A stretch of 64,000 nucleotides of DNA from Paraburkholderia rhizosphaerae. Its GTDB lineage: Bacteria; Pseudomonadota; Gammaproteobacteria; Burkholderiales; Burkholderiaceae. The DNA lies in contig NZ_SORE01000026.1 of NCBI RefSeq assembly GCF_004366595.1, positions 1 to 64,000 on the forward strand. The letters run 5' to 3'. Made by a program: the position numbers and the translations under genes. Shown here one piece after another: positions 17,330 to 25,297 of this stretch (positions are counted from its first letter, which is position 1; each line of letters starts with the position of its first letter). Under the pieces are notes generated by a model that saw only the letters and a program-made list of their open reading frames with translations, did not search any database and was not told the DNA's origin.

Positions 17330-20020
17330 ATGTCGATTTCCCGTCAGACACTATTCGGAAAGCTCGGGGCTACGCTCTTCCGAAGCATCGAGTCGGCCAC
17401 CGCCTTCTGTAAATTGCGTGGCAACCCCTACGTGGAGTTGGTGCACTGGCTGCACCAACTCATGCAGTTGCCTGACAGCGACCTGCATCGCATCGTCCGG
17501 CATGCGGGTATCGAGCGCGACAGGCTGGAACAAGACCTCGCCCACACGTTGAACACGCTGCCCGCAGGCGCGAGTTCGATCACCGACTTCTCGCATCACA
17601 TCGAACTGGCAATCGAGCGCGCATGGGTACTGGCAACGCTCGAATTCGGAGACAGTCGCATTCGCGGCGCGTGGTTAGTGTCGGCGCTCGTCGGCACACC
17701 GGAATTGCGACGTGTGCTGCTCTCCGCGTCGCGCACCTTCGAAAAGATTCCGCTCGATTCGCTGAACGGTCAGCTTGCCGCATGGATCGACGGCTCGCCG
17801 GAATCGTCGGACGCGGCCTTCGACAGCAGCGATTTCCCGGCAGCGGTGCCCGGTGACGCGTCGCGGGCATTCCCGTCGGCTGCGAAAACATCGTCGCTCG
17901 AAACGTACTGCACGGACCTGACCGCTCTCGCACGCGCCGGCGATATCGACGCGGTGACCGGGCGCGAATCGGAAATCCGCACGATGGTCGATATCCTGCT
18001 GCGGCGGCGTCAACACAATCCGCTTCTTACCGGCGAGGCGGGCGTCGGCAAGACGGCGGTTGTCGAAGGACTCGCACTTGCCATTGCCCGAGGCGATGTG
18101 CCGCCCGCGCTGGCAGCCGCCCGTTTGCTGACGCTCGACGTCGGCGCGCTGCTGGCCGGTGCCAGCATGAAAGGCGAGTTCGAGTCGCGGCTCAAAGGCG
18201 TGCTTGAAGCGGCGCTAAAGTCGGTATCGCCGGTCATCCTGTTCGTTGACGAAATCCACACGCTCGTCGGTGCGGGCGGACAGGCCGGCACGGGCGATGC
18301 CGCCAATCTGCTCAAGCCGGCACTCGCGCGCGGCGCGGTACGCATGATTGGCGCAACGACGTGGTCCGAGTACAAGCGACACATCGAAAAAGATCCCGCG
18401 CTCACACGACGTTTTCAGGTACTGCAGATTCCCGAACCCGCTGAGCCGGCCGCGATCGATATGGTCCGAAGCGTGGCCCATGCGCTGTCGAAACATCACG
18501 GTGTGATTATCCGCGATGAGGCGATCCGCGCAGCCGTCAAGCTATCGTATCGCTACCTCCCTTCTCGGCAGCTGCCCGATAAGGCAATCGGCCTGCTCGA
18601 TACGGCGTGCGCGCGCGTGGCCTTGTCGCAACATGCCCCGCCTCGAGAACTGCAGGCCGTGCGCCAGCGACTTCACGCAGCACGCGTCGAACGCGATCTG
18701 CTCGAACAGGAACACCGGATCGGGCTCGACGCAGACAAGGCGCTGGAGGCAGCGCAGGCTCGCATCGGCACCCTCGTCGCCGAAGAGATGACGACCGAAA
18801 CGCGCTGGCAAAACCAGGCCGCCGCTGCGAAGGCTTTGTCTGACGCGCGCGAAGCAGCACGTACAGACGACAGCGCCCACCACGACACGCGTCGCGAGCT
18901 GCGCGAGCACGAACGCAACCTGCGCGCACTGCAAGGCGAAACGCCCCTCGTCTTTTCCGAAGTCGATGAAGCCATCGTCGCCGAGATTGTCTGCGACTGG
19001 ACGGGCATTCCCGTCGGCCTCATGGTGACCGACGAAATTGCCGCGGTACGCGCACTGCCGGCCACGTTAGCGATGCGCGTGATCGGACAGAGCGATGCGC
19101 TACGCCAGATCAGCGAACGCGTACAGACCGCGCGCGCGGGATTGGCCGATCCTGGCAAGCCATCAGGCGTCTTCCTGCTGGCGGGTCCGTCGGGCGTCGG
19201 CAAGACCGAAACCGCGCTCGCGCTTGCCGAAGCGCTTTACGGCGGCGAGCACAACCTGATCACGATCAACATGAGCGAGTATCAGGAAGCACATACCGTT
19301 TCCGGCCTGAAGGGCGCGCCGCCTGGCTATGTCGGCTATGGCGAGGGTGGTGTGCTGACCGAAGCCGTGCGGCGAAGCCCCTATTCGGTGGTGCTGCTCG
19401 ATGAGATCGAGAAAGCCCATCGCGACGTGCACGAGATGTTTTTCCAGGTGTTCGACAAAGGCTATATGGAGGACGGCGACGGCCGTTACATCGACTTTCG
19501 CAATACGACAATCCTGCTGACAAGTAACGCAGGTTCCGAACGGATCGCGAGCCTGTGCGCGGACGCAACCGTCGCTCCGGATCAGGACGCTTTGCGTGAT
19601 GCGCTGGCACCCGAGCTGCTAACGACCTTCCCGGCGGCTTTCCTCGGAAGGGTCACACTCGTGCCATTCCGGCCGTTGGCTCACGCGTCGCTGGTGAATA
19701 TCGTCCGGCTGCACCTCAATCGCGTCGTGCGGCGCATGTCGGACAGTCATCGTATCGCGCTCTCTTACTCGGACCGCCTCGTCGACTACATCGTCATGCG
19801 TTGTCTTGTGCGAGAAACCGGCGCGCGCGTGCTGATCGGATTTATCGACCAGCACATCCTGCCGAGGTTGTCGGCGCTGTGGCTCGACGCGTTTTCATCG
19901 AAGAGCACGCTATCGCACATCGGCGTCGACGTGGTCGATAGCCATGCGACACCCGCTGCGGCGATCGTGTTCTCAACTGCACAAACCCCATTCGCTATTT
20001 CTTGCGGCGAGCCCTCATAA
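17330..20020 (+). CDS. clpV: ClpV/TssH AAA+ ATPase
   Basis: 896 residues. The N-terminal domain is the ClpV type (MSISRQTLFGKLG, then ATAFCKLRGNPYVELVHWL). Two AAA+ modules follow, with Walker A GEAGVGKT at residues 235-242 and GPSGVGKT near 619-626, Walker B LFVDEIHTL and VVLLDEIEKAH, and a middle coiled-coil region around 470-560. The hexamer disassembles contracted TssB-TssC sheath so that it can be reused. It is the first gene of the rightward operon, with tssB beginning 36 bp later. Confidence 0.97.
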   Translation: MSISRQTLFGKLGATLFRSIESATAFCKLRGNPYVELVHWLHQLMQLPDSDLHRIVRHAGIERDRLEQDLAHTLNTLPAGASSITDFSHHIELAIERAWVLATLEFGDSRIRGAWLVSALVGTPELRRVLLSASRTFEKIPLDSLNGQLAAWIDGSPESSDAAFDSSDFPAAVPGDASRAFPSAAKTSSLETYCTDLTALARAGDIDAVTGRESEIRTMVDILLRRRQHNPLLTGEAGVGKTAVVEGLALAIARGDVPPALAAARLLTLDVGALLAGASMKGEFESRLKGVLEAALKSVSPVILFVDEIHTLVGAGGQAGTGDAANLLKPALARGAVRMIGATTWSEYKRHIEKDPALTRRFQVLQIPEPAEPAAIDMVRSVAHALSKHHGVIIRDEAIRAAVKLSYRYLPSRQLPDKAIGLLDTACARVALSQHAPPRELQAVRQRLHAARVERDLLEQEHRIGLDADKALEAAQARIGTLVAEEMTTETRWQNQAAAAKALSDAREAARTDDSAHHDTRRELREHERNLRALQGETPLVFSEVDEAIVAEIVCDWTGIPVGLMVTDEIAAVRALPATLAMRVIGQSDALRQISERVQTARAGLADPGKPSGVFLLAGPSGVGKTETALALAEALYGGEHNLITINMSEYQEAHTVSGLKGAPPGYVGYGEGGVLTEAVRRSPYSVVLLDEIEKAHRDVHEMFFQVFDKGYMEDGDGRYIDFRNTTILLTSNAGSERIASLCADATVAPDQDALRDALAPELLTTFPAAFLGRVTLVPFRPLAHASLVNIVRLHLNRVVRRMSDSHRIALSYSDRLVDYIVMRCLVRETGARVLIGFIDQHILPRLSALWLDAFSSKSTLSHIGVDVVDSHATPAAAIVFSTAQTPFAISCGEPS

Positions 20021-20056
20021 CGCTCCCGCCCTCTTCCCTCGCTCACGGAGTCCCCT

Positions 20057-20602
20057 ATGTCCGCTTCAAACAGTTCGCAGAAGTTCATCGCGCGAAACCG
20101 CGCACCACGCGTGCAGATCGAGTACGACGTCGAAATTTACGGTTCGGAAAAGAAAGTCGAACTGCCGTTCGTGATGGGCGTCCTTGCGGACTTGTCCGGA
20201 CAACCCGTCGAGCCGCTCCCCGCGGTGGCGGACCGGCGCTTCCTCGATATCGATATCGACAACTTCGACGAGCGCATGAAAGCGACCAAACCACGTGTCG
20301 CGTTTGCCGTACCGAACACGCTCACAGGCGATGGCCAGCTATTGGTCGATATGACATTCGAGAGCATCGAGGACTTTTCACCGGCAGCTGTCGCCAGCAA
20401 GGTGGATTCGCTGCGTCAACTGCTCGATGCACGCACCCAGCTCGCGAATCTGCAGACCTACATGGACGGCAAGTCCGGTGCCGAAGCACTGGTCAATACT
20501 CTGCTCGCCGACCCAGCACTGCTCAAATCGCTTGTCGCGGCTCCCAAGCCGCGCGCGTCGAGCGAAACCGGCGATAACGACCACCCCGCTTCCCTTAACT
20601 GA
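20057..20602 (+). CDS. tssB: TssB, small sheath subunit
   Basis: 181 residues. Hallmarks are QKFIARNRAPRVQIEYDVE, then ELPFVMGVLADLSG and RRFLDIDIDNFDERMKA, and LTGDGQLLVDMTFESIEDFSP. TssB interlocks with TssC to build the contractile sheath. The gene follows clpV and precedes tssC by 61 bp. Confidence 0.98.
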   Translation: MSASNSSQKFIARNRAPRVQIEYDVEIYGSEKKVELPFVMGVLADLSGQPVEPLPAVADRRFLDIDIDNFDERMKATKPRVAFAVPNTLTGDGQLLVDMTFESIEDFSPAAVASKVDSLRQLLDARTQLANLQTYMDGKSGAEALVNTLLADPALLKSLVAAPKPRASSETGDNDHPASLN

Positions 20603-20663
20603 GCGCAAAGATTCGCAATAAAACGTTCCATTCGGTTCACGTTCAGGCTTACAGAGGAAGATC

Positions 20664-22157
20664 ATGGCAACCCAGCAGGTACAGGCATCCAGCGTGACAC
20701 AACACGCGCCAGACGACTTTTCGCAACTGCTCGCGCAGGAATTTCGCCCCAAGACCGAGGCGGCGCGGGAGGCCGTCGAATTCGCGGTGCAAACGCTTGC
20801 CGAGCAGGCGCTCCAGCAGTCGATCACAATCAACGACGATGCGTACAAGAGCATCGAAGCCATCATTGCGCAAATCGACCACAAGCTGTCGGAACAGATC
20901 AATCTGATTCTTCACCATAAGGACTTCCAGAAACTGGAGTCCGCGTGGCGCGGACTGCATCATCTGGTGTCGAATACCGAAACCGACGAGCGCCTGAAGA
21001 TCCGTTTCATGGACGTTTCCAAGGAAGAACTGCGCCGCTCGATGAAGCGCTACAAGGGGCTCGCGTGGGATCAGAGCCCGCTGTTCAAACAGATTTATGA
21101 AGAAGAGTACGGCCAGCTTGGCGGCGAACCGTATGGTTGCCTCGTCGCCGACTATTACTTCGATCACACGCCGCCGGATGTCGACCTGCTCGGCTCGATC
21201 GCGAAGATCGCCGCCGCCGCGCATACGCCGTTCATCTCGGGCGCGTCGCCGTCGGTTCTGCAAATGGAATCGTGGCAAGAACTCGCGAACCCGCGCGACC
21301 TGACCAAGATCTTTGCGCAGAACCTGGAGTACGCGCCGTGGAATTCGGTGCGCAGCACCGAGGACGCACGCTACATCGGCCTCGCGATGCCGCGCTTCCT
21401 GTCGCGTCTGCCATACGGCGCGCAAACGAACCCGGTCGACGAGTTCGATTTCGAGGAAGACACGCAGGGCTCGGACCATCGCAATTACGCATGGGCCAAT
21501 GCCGCTTACGCGATGGGTGTCAACATCAACCGCTCGTTCAAGCTGTACGGATGGTGCTCGCTGATCCGTGGCGTCGAATCGGGCGGCACGGTCGAGAATC
21601 TGCCGTGCCACACCTTTCCGACCGACGACGGCGGCGTCGACATGAAGTGCCCGACGGAAATCGCCATCTCCGATCGGCGCGAAGCCGAACTGTCGAAGAG
21701 CGGTTTTATTCCGCTGATCCATCGCAAGAACACGGATCACGCGACCTTCATCGGCGCGCAGTCGTTACAAAAACCCGCTGAATATCACGATCCGGACGCG
21801 ACCGCGAACGCGAGTCTGTCCGCGCGTCTACCGTACCTGTTCGCCTGCTCCCGTTTCGCGCATTACCTTAAGTGCATCGTGCGCGACAAGATCGGCACGT
21901 TCCGCGAACGCGAAGACATGCAGCGCTGGCTCAACGAATGGATCATGCACTACGTGGACGCGGACCCGGCGAACTCGTCACAGGAGACGAAAGCGCGGCG
22001 TCCGCTCGCTGCCGCCGAGGTGGTGGTCGAGGAAGTCGAAGGCAATCCCGGCTATTACCAGGCGAAGTTTTTCCTGCGCCCGCACTTCCAGCTTGAAGGG
22101 CTGACGGTGTCGCTGCGGCTGGTTGCGCGGCTGCCGTCGGTGAAGGAAGCGACGTAA
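20664..22157 (+). CDS. tssC: TssC, large sheath subunit
   Basis: 497 residues, the usual size. Hallmarks are IIAQIDHKLSEQINLILHHK, then FQKLESAWRGLHHLV, KIRFMDVSKEELRRSMK, GLAMPRFLSRLPYG and, near the C-terminus, RLPYLFACSRFAHYLKCIVR and QAKFFLRPHFQLEGLTVSLR. It polymerises with TssB into the sheath that contracts to fire the tube, and its terminal strands give the ClpV-accessible region. The effector-immunity insert follows after 94 bp. Confidence 0.98.
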   Translation: MATQQVQASSVTQHAPDDFSQLLAQEFRPKTEAAREAVEFAVQTLAEQALQQSITINDDAYKSIEAIIAQIDHKLSEQINLILHHKDFQKLESAWRGLHHLVSNTETDERLKIRFMDVSKEELRRSMKRYKGLAWDQSPLFKQIYEEEYGQLGGEPYGCLVADYYFDHTPPDVDLLGSIAKIAAAAHTPFISGASPSVLQMESWQELANPRDLTKIFAQNLEYAPWNSVRSTEDARYIGLAMPRFLSRLPYGAQTNPVDEFDFEEDTQGSDHRNYAWANAAYAMGVNINRSFKLYGWCSLIRGVESGGTVENLPCHTFPTDDGGVDMKCPTEIAISDRREAELSKSGFIPLIHRKNTDHATFIGAQSLQKPAEYHDPDATANASLSARLPYLFACSRFAHYLKCIVRDKIGTFREREDMQRWLNEWIMHYVDADPANSSQETKARRPLAAAEVVVEEVEGNPGYYQAKFFLRPHFQLEGLTVSLRLVARLPSVKEAT

Positions 22158-22251
22158 TTCGGGTCGCGCGGATGGACGGGTGCCCGGATACCCATCGGGT
22201 ACTCGTTCACGATATGAAGTTCGACGAACATTTCGATAAGGATTACCAATA

Positions 22252-22647
22252 ATGCCGCATGTTTTGCAAGGTGCGAGGTTCTATAGCGGGCGTAGCTACC
22301 TCAACGGCAACGGTAACGCGGAGTGCGTCGAGTTCATTCAGCAAACGTTAGATGCCCCGCGAACTATCAGATGGCGCGAAGGTGACAAAGTCATACGCAT
22401 CCCACAAGGAAACGCCGACCTCATTCCCACGGGAAGTGCCATTGCGACCTTCGTCGACGGTCAGTATCCGCAACATGGCAGTACAGGTATGCATGCGGCC
22501 ATCTATCTCGGACAGTCGGAAGATGGCATTGAGGTTGTCGACCAATGGCGAGGTCAAGGCAAAGTGCTCATTCGTACGATTCCGTGGAAGCCGCGCCATT
22601 CTGGCTTGAGTAACGATGGAAGTGAATTCCCGGTGATCGAATGGTGA
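22252..22647 (+). CDS. BPSL0067-family amidase-like T6SS effector
   Basis: 131 residues, no signal peptide. It has the BPSL0067 family pattern: a Gly-rich lead into a Cys (NGNGNAECVEFIQQ, Cys25), GSAIATFVDGQYPQHGS, a His within GMHAAIYLGQ (His81), and VVDQWRGQ. Cys25 and His81 are the probable catalytic pair of an NlpC/P60-type fold, so it may cleave peptidoglycan peptides in the target periplasm. It overlaps the next gene, a STY0301-type secreted protein, by 7 bp. The pair is inserted between tssC and hcp. The enzyme activity is inferred from the fold, not proven. Confidence 0.78.
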   Translation: MPHVLQGARFYSGRSYLNGNGNAECVEFIQQTLDAPRTIRWREGDKVIRIPQGNADLIPTGSAIATFVDGQYPQHGSTGMHAAIYLGQSEDGIEVVDQWRGQGKVLIRTIPWKPRHSGLSNDGSEFPVIEW

Positions 22648-23069
22648 CTCGATATATTTCGCGACTCGTCCTCAGCCCCGGTTTGCCGCTGGCATTGTGC
22701 ATGACCTGCAATGCCTACGCCGAAGACCTGCCATGTCCGCCATCCATTGCCGTCAACGAGTCACTGAATCAGCCAGCGCCGGAAGGTTGGCGTGTCGAAC
22801 ACGGTATATCGGACCATTTTCTGGCCGGCGTCACGTTCTTTGACGGCGACCCCAAAGATCGCATGAGTATTGCCCCTACGCATGACGAACAGACGGGCCG
22901 AGAAAATACTTCGACATGGGACTTGGGATCGGGCAGCACGCGGGTGTGGCTCGCGTGCCGGTATCTGGACACCGGAATCATGTTTTCGCGGCCATTGCCC
23001 AAGACCTTCACAACCTGTCGTGTCGTGACGGGGCCGGGCAGCATTGTCCGCTCGGTGAGTTGTATCTAG
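22641..23069 (+). CDS. STY0301-family periplasmic protein, likely immunity to the BPSL0067 effector
   Basis: 142 residues with a signal peptide (hydrophobic LVLSPGLPLALCMT, cleavage near AYA-ED). The mature part shows the STY0301 pattern: CPPSIAV at the start, a VTFFDGDPKDR motif, then W-DLGSG, VWLACRYLDTG, and Cys residues near the end (TTCRVV, VSCI) that probably form disulphides. Its tight overlap with the upstream amidase-like gene and its export make it the likely immunity partner. The binding mode is unknown. Confidence 0.75.
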   Translation: MVTRYISRLVLSPGLPLALCMTCNAYAEDLPCPPSIAVNESLNQPAPEGWRVEHGISDHFLAGVTFFDGDPKDRMSIAPTHDEQTGRENTSTWDLGSGSTRVWLACRYLDTGIMFSRPLPKTFTTCRVVTGPGSIVRSVSCI

Positions 23070-23091
23070 TCTTTTGAAAGTTGATCGTGCA

Positions 23092-23280
23092 ATGAGCCGA
23101 TACCTCTACTACGCGCTCGCTCTCTTTGTCGTTACGCCGCCGGTTTTTTCACAAACCCTGACTCCCGCGACGATCGCGAGCGACGTTCAACATCATGGAG
23201 CACAAGCCACGGTGCAGTCACTGGATCGCGCAGGAAAGTCGGACGATCGAAACGAAGTCAGGAGAAAGAACCCCATATGA
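23092..23280 (+). pseudogene. Truncated secreted immunity-like gene fused to the start of the next amidase
   Basis: The 62-codon frame from the ATG at 23092 encodes a signal peptide (LYYALALFVVTPPVFS) and a short mature start, TLTPATIASDVQHHGAQAT, then VQSLDRAGKSDDRN before the stop. This resembles the beginning of a longer family of secreted proteins found beside T6SS amidases. The body is missing, so it is probably a deletion remnant. Its TGA overlaps the next ATG, so it may still serve as a translated leader. The family resemblance is from memory and tentative. Confidence 0.5.
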
Positions 23281-23675
23281 GTGATTTTGACGACGCAACC
23301 GCCGCCGACTGGCTGAATGGTCACGCATTCGCCACATCGAATCAAGCGTGCGCAACCCATGTCCGGCTAGCGCTACATGCTGGCGGCATCGACATCCCAG
23401 CTGTGCCTGCACGTCGAGATGCAAAGAACTATGGGTCACTGCTGATCGAGCAGGGCTTTGTCGAGCTCTCGCCCGCCGAGCAGATACTCCCCGCGCGTGG
23501 CGATGTCGCCGTCATTCAGCCTTACGCGGGCGGCAATCCGGCCGGCCATGTGACGATGTACACAGGCCAGCAGTGGGTGTCCGATTTTCGGCAAACCGAT
23601 ATGTGGAGCGGCCCCGGATACCGGACGCACAAACCGCCGTTCAAAGTGTATCGCTGGCGAGGAGCACAGCCATGA
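23277..23675 (+). CDS. NlpC/P60-like (Tae-type) amidase T6SS effector
   Basis: 132 residues, no signal peptide. A Cys in NQACATHVRLALHAGG (Cys25) starts a helix as in papain-like NlpC/P60 enzymes. The segment ARGDVAVIQPY leads to NPAGHVTMYTGQQWVSDF, where His91 would be the partner base and the later Asp completes a triad. It probably hydrolyses peptidoglycan cross-bridge peptides of recipient cells. It sits between a truncated leader and a DUF3828-type secreted protein, overlapping the latter by 4 bp (ATGA), the usual effector-immunity coupling. I cannot name the Tae subclass with confidence. Confidence 0.78.
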   Translation: MSDFDDATAADWLNGHAFATSNQACATHVRLALHAGGIDIPAVPARRDAKNYGSLLIEQGFVELSPAEQILPARGDVAVIQPYAGGNPAGHVTMYTGQQWVSDFRQTDMWSGPGYRTHKPPFKVYRWRGAQP

Positions 23676-24190
23676 GCGCGCGCATCGCCCAATTCATGCT
23701 GCTCGCGTGGCTGTGTGCCGTCGCGCCGGTCGCGTTCGCACAGAGCGCCGCCTCGGCGCAGCACTTTGTCGAGCAGCTCTATGGCGGCTACACCCTCGAC
23801 GGCAATCCAACTGACCTGCGTACCAGCGGACGCGACGCAATCGCATCGCCGTCGCTCCTCGCGCTCATCCGGAAGGATCAGCAAGTCATGCGAGGCGAAG
23901 CGGGTTATCTCGACATGGACCCGCTGTGCCAGTGCCAGGACTTCGACATCAAGGACACGCTCGTCAAAGTTCACATGCGCACGAAGTCCCGCGCTGACGC
24001 GGACGTGTCATTCAGTAACTACGGTGCCGCGCAGCAGGTAATGCTAAGCCTTGTGTGGCACAACGGGCGCTGGCGCATCGACGACGTCAGCAGCGCGAAC
24101 GACGCACGTAGCCTGCGCGAGGCGCTGACGCAGGAAATCAGGGAATACGGCGGTCCAGTCCGTAAGCAAGGCAGTACGTTTTCACACTAA
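23672..24190 (+). CDS. DUF3828-type periplasmic protein, likely immunity to the upstream amidase
   Basis: 172 residues from the ATG at 23672. The signal peptide is clear (MSARIAQFMLLAWLCAVAPV, cleavage near AFA-QS). The mature region has a pattern of DUF3828-like proteins: AQHFVEQLYGGYTL, then DMDPLCQCQDFDIKDTLV, ADVSFSNYGAAQQVMLSLV and GRWRIDDVSSAND. It overlaps the amidase gene in ATGA and is exported, so it probably protects the producer's periplasm. hcp begins 11 bp downstream. Confidence 0.75.
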   Translation: MSARIAQFMLLAWLCAVAPVAFAQSAASAQHFVEQLYGGYTLDGNPTDLRTSGRDAIASPSLLALIRKDQQVMRGEAGYLDMDPLCQCQDFDIKDTLVKVHMRTKSRADADVSFSNYGAAQQVMLSLVWHNGRWRIDDVSSANDARSLREALTQEIREYGGPVRKQGSTFSH

Positions 24191-24201
24191 GGAGCCAAAG
24201 G

Positions 24202-24684
24202 ATGGCACAGGACATTTTCATCAAGATCAACGGCATTGACGGCGAATCGCAGGATTCCGCTCACAAGAATGAAATCGAGGTCAGGAGTTGGGGCTGGCAC
24301 ATCTCTCAACAATCGAACATGCACATGGGTTCGGGAGGCGGTGCCGGCAAGGCGACCGTCGACGATCTGGCGTTCGAGCATCTGGTCGATCGAGCGAGCC
24401 CGAACCTGATGAAGTACTGCCTGACCGGCAAGCATGTCGATCAGGCCGTGCTGACCGTCCGCAAGGCCGGCGGGAACCCGCTCGAATACCTGAAGATCAC
24501 GATGAGCGATGTGATCGTCACGCAGGTTCAGCCGTCGGGGAGCAATGGCGATAACGGCATCCGTGAACAAGTGCGGCTGTCGTTCGCGAAGGTCAAGCAG
24601 GAATACGTCGTGCAGAACGCGCAAGGCGGCAGCGGTGGCGCTGTCACGGCGGGCTACGACATCAAGCTCAACAAGGAAGCTTAG
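24202..24684 (+). CDS. hcp: Hcp/TssD, T6SS tube protein
   Basis: 160 residues. Typical Hcp segments are MAQDIFIKINGIDGESQDSA, then VRSWGWHISQ, GKATVDDLAFEHLVD and VRKAGGNPLEYLKITMSDV. Hexameric rings stack into the tube expelled by sheath contraction, and small effectors such as the amidases upstream may ride inside the ring. The gene has an AAGGAG site and is followed by a hairpin that could lower transcription of the genes beyond. Confidence 0.98.
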   Translation: MAQDIFIKINGIDGESQDSAHKNEIEVRSWGWHISQQSNMHMGSGGGAGKATVDDLAFEHLVDRASPNLMKYCLTGKHVDQAVLTVRKAGGNPLEYLKITMSDVIVTQVQPSGSNGDNGIREQVRLSFAKVKQEYVVQNAQGGSGGAVTAGYDIKLNKEA

Positions 24685-24698
24685 GCGTCCAGCCCGGA

Positions 24699-24729
24699 AA
24701 GGTCCGGGGCGGGGCCGCCGGGCCTTTTC
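24699..24729 (+). terminator. Hairpin with T-run after hcp
   Basis: AAGGTCCGG and CCGGGCCTT (one G-T pair) flank a short GC loop, followed by TTTT. This is a weak intrinsic terminator shape between hcp and tssJ. It may allow partial readthrough and so set a higher Hcp level than TssJ-M, or protect the hcp mRNA end. Confidence 0.55.
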
Positions 24730-24772
24730 AAAGCATCACGTTCGACGTCTCACTTTCGCCTGTTCACTGCCG

Positions 24773-25285
24773 ATGCGCTCGCTCATCCACGTCGTTGTCT
24801 TCGTTTTCGCGCTGCCGTTCGCGGGGTGCGCGAGCCATGATCCGAAAGCCGCCCATGAACCCGTCAGGCTCACGCTGACGGTGAAGGCCGCATCCACCGT
24901 CAACCCGGATGACCAGCAACGTGCCGCGCCGATCGTCGTACGAGTCTATGAACTCAAGAACGAGGACGCGTTCACATCGTCCGATTTCTTCTCGCTGCAG
25001 GACAAGGACAAAACGGTGCTCGGCGACGACCTTGTCGCACGCGACCAGTTCCAGTTGCGTCCCGGTAACAACAGGACGATCCAGCGCAATGCCGATCCGG
25101 CGACGACTACGCTGGGCGTGATCGCCGCCTATCGCGACCTGCCGAACTCCGTCTGGCGCGCCACCTGGACGCTGACGCCTGCGCCGCCGGCCGCCTGGTA
25201 TCGCCGTGCGCCGAAGCTGCAACTGACGATCACCATCGATACCAACGCGATCCGGATCACGGACGCACAGCAACCCAACCCGTGA
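24773..25285 (+). CDS. tssJ: TssJ, outer-membrane lipoprotein of the T6SS membrane complex
   Basis: 170 residues from the ATG at 24773. The lipobox LPFAGC places the acylated Cys at residue 19. The mature part has the TssJ transthyretin-like pattern: VRLTLTVKAASTVNPDDQQR, IVVRVYELKNEDAF, FFSLQDKDKTVLG, and the late LQLTITIDTNAIRI. TssJ anchors TssM to the outer membrane. It starts the tssJ-K-L-M string. Confidence 0.95.
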   Translation: MRSLIHVVVFVFALPFAGCASHDPKAAHEPVRLTLTVKAASTVNPDDQQRAAPIVVRVYELKNEDAFTSSDFFSLQDKDKTVLGDDLVARDQFQLRPGNNRTIQRNADPATTTLGVIAAYRDLPNSVWRATWTLTPAPPAAWYRRAPKLQLTITIDTNAIRITDAQQPNP

Positions 25286-25297
25286 TGGACCACACGC

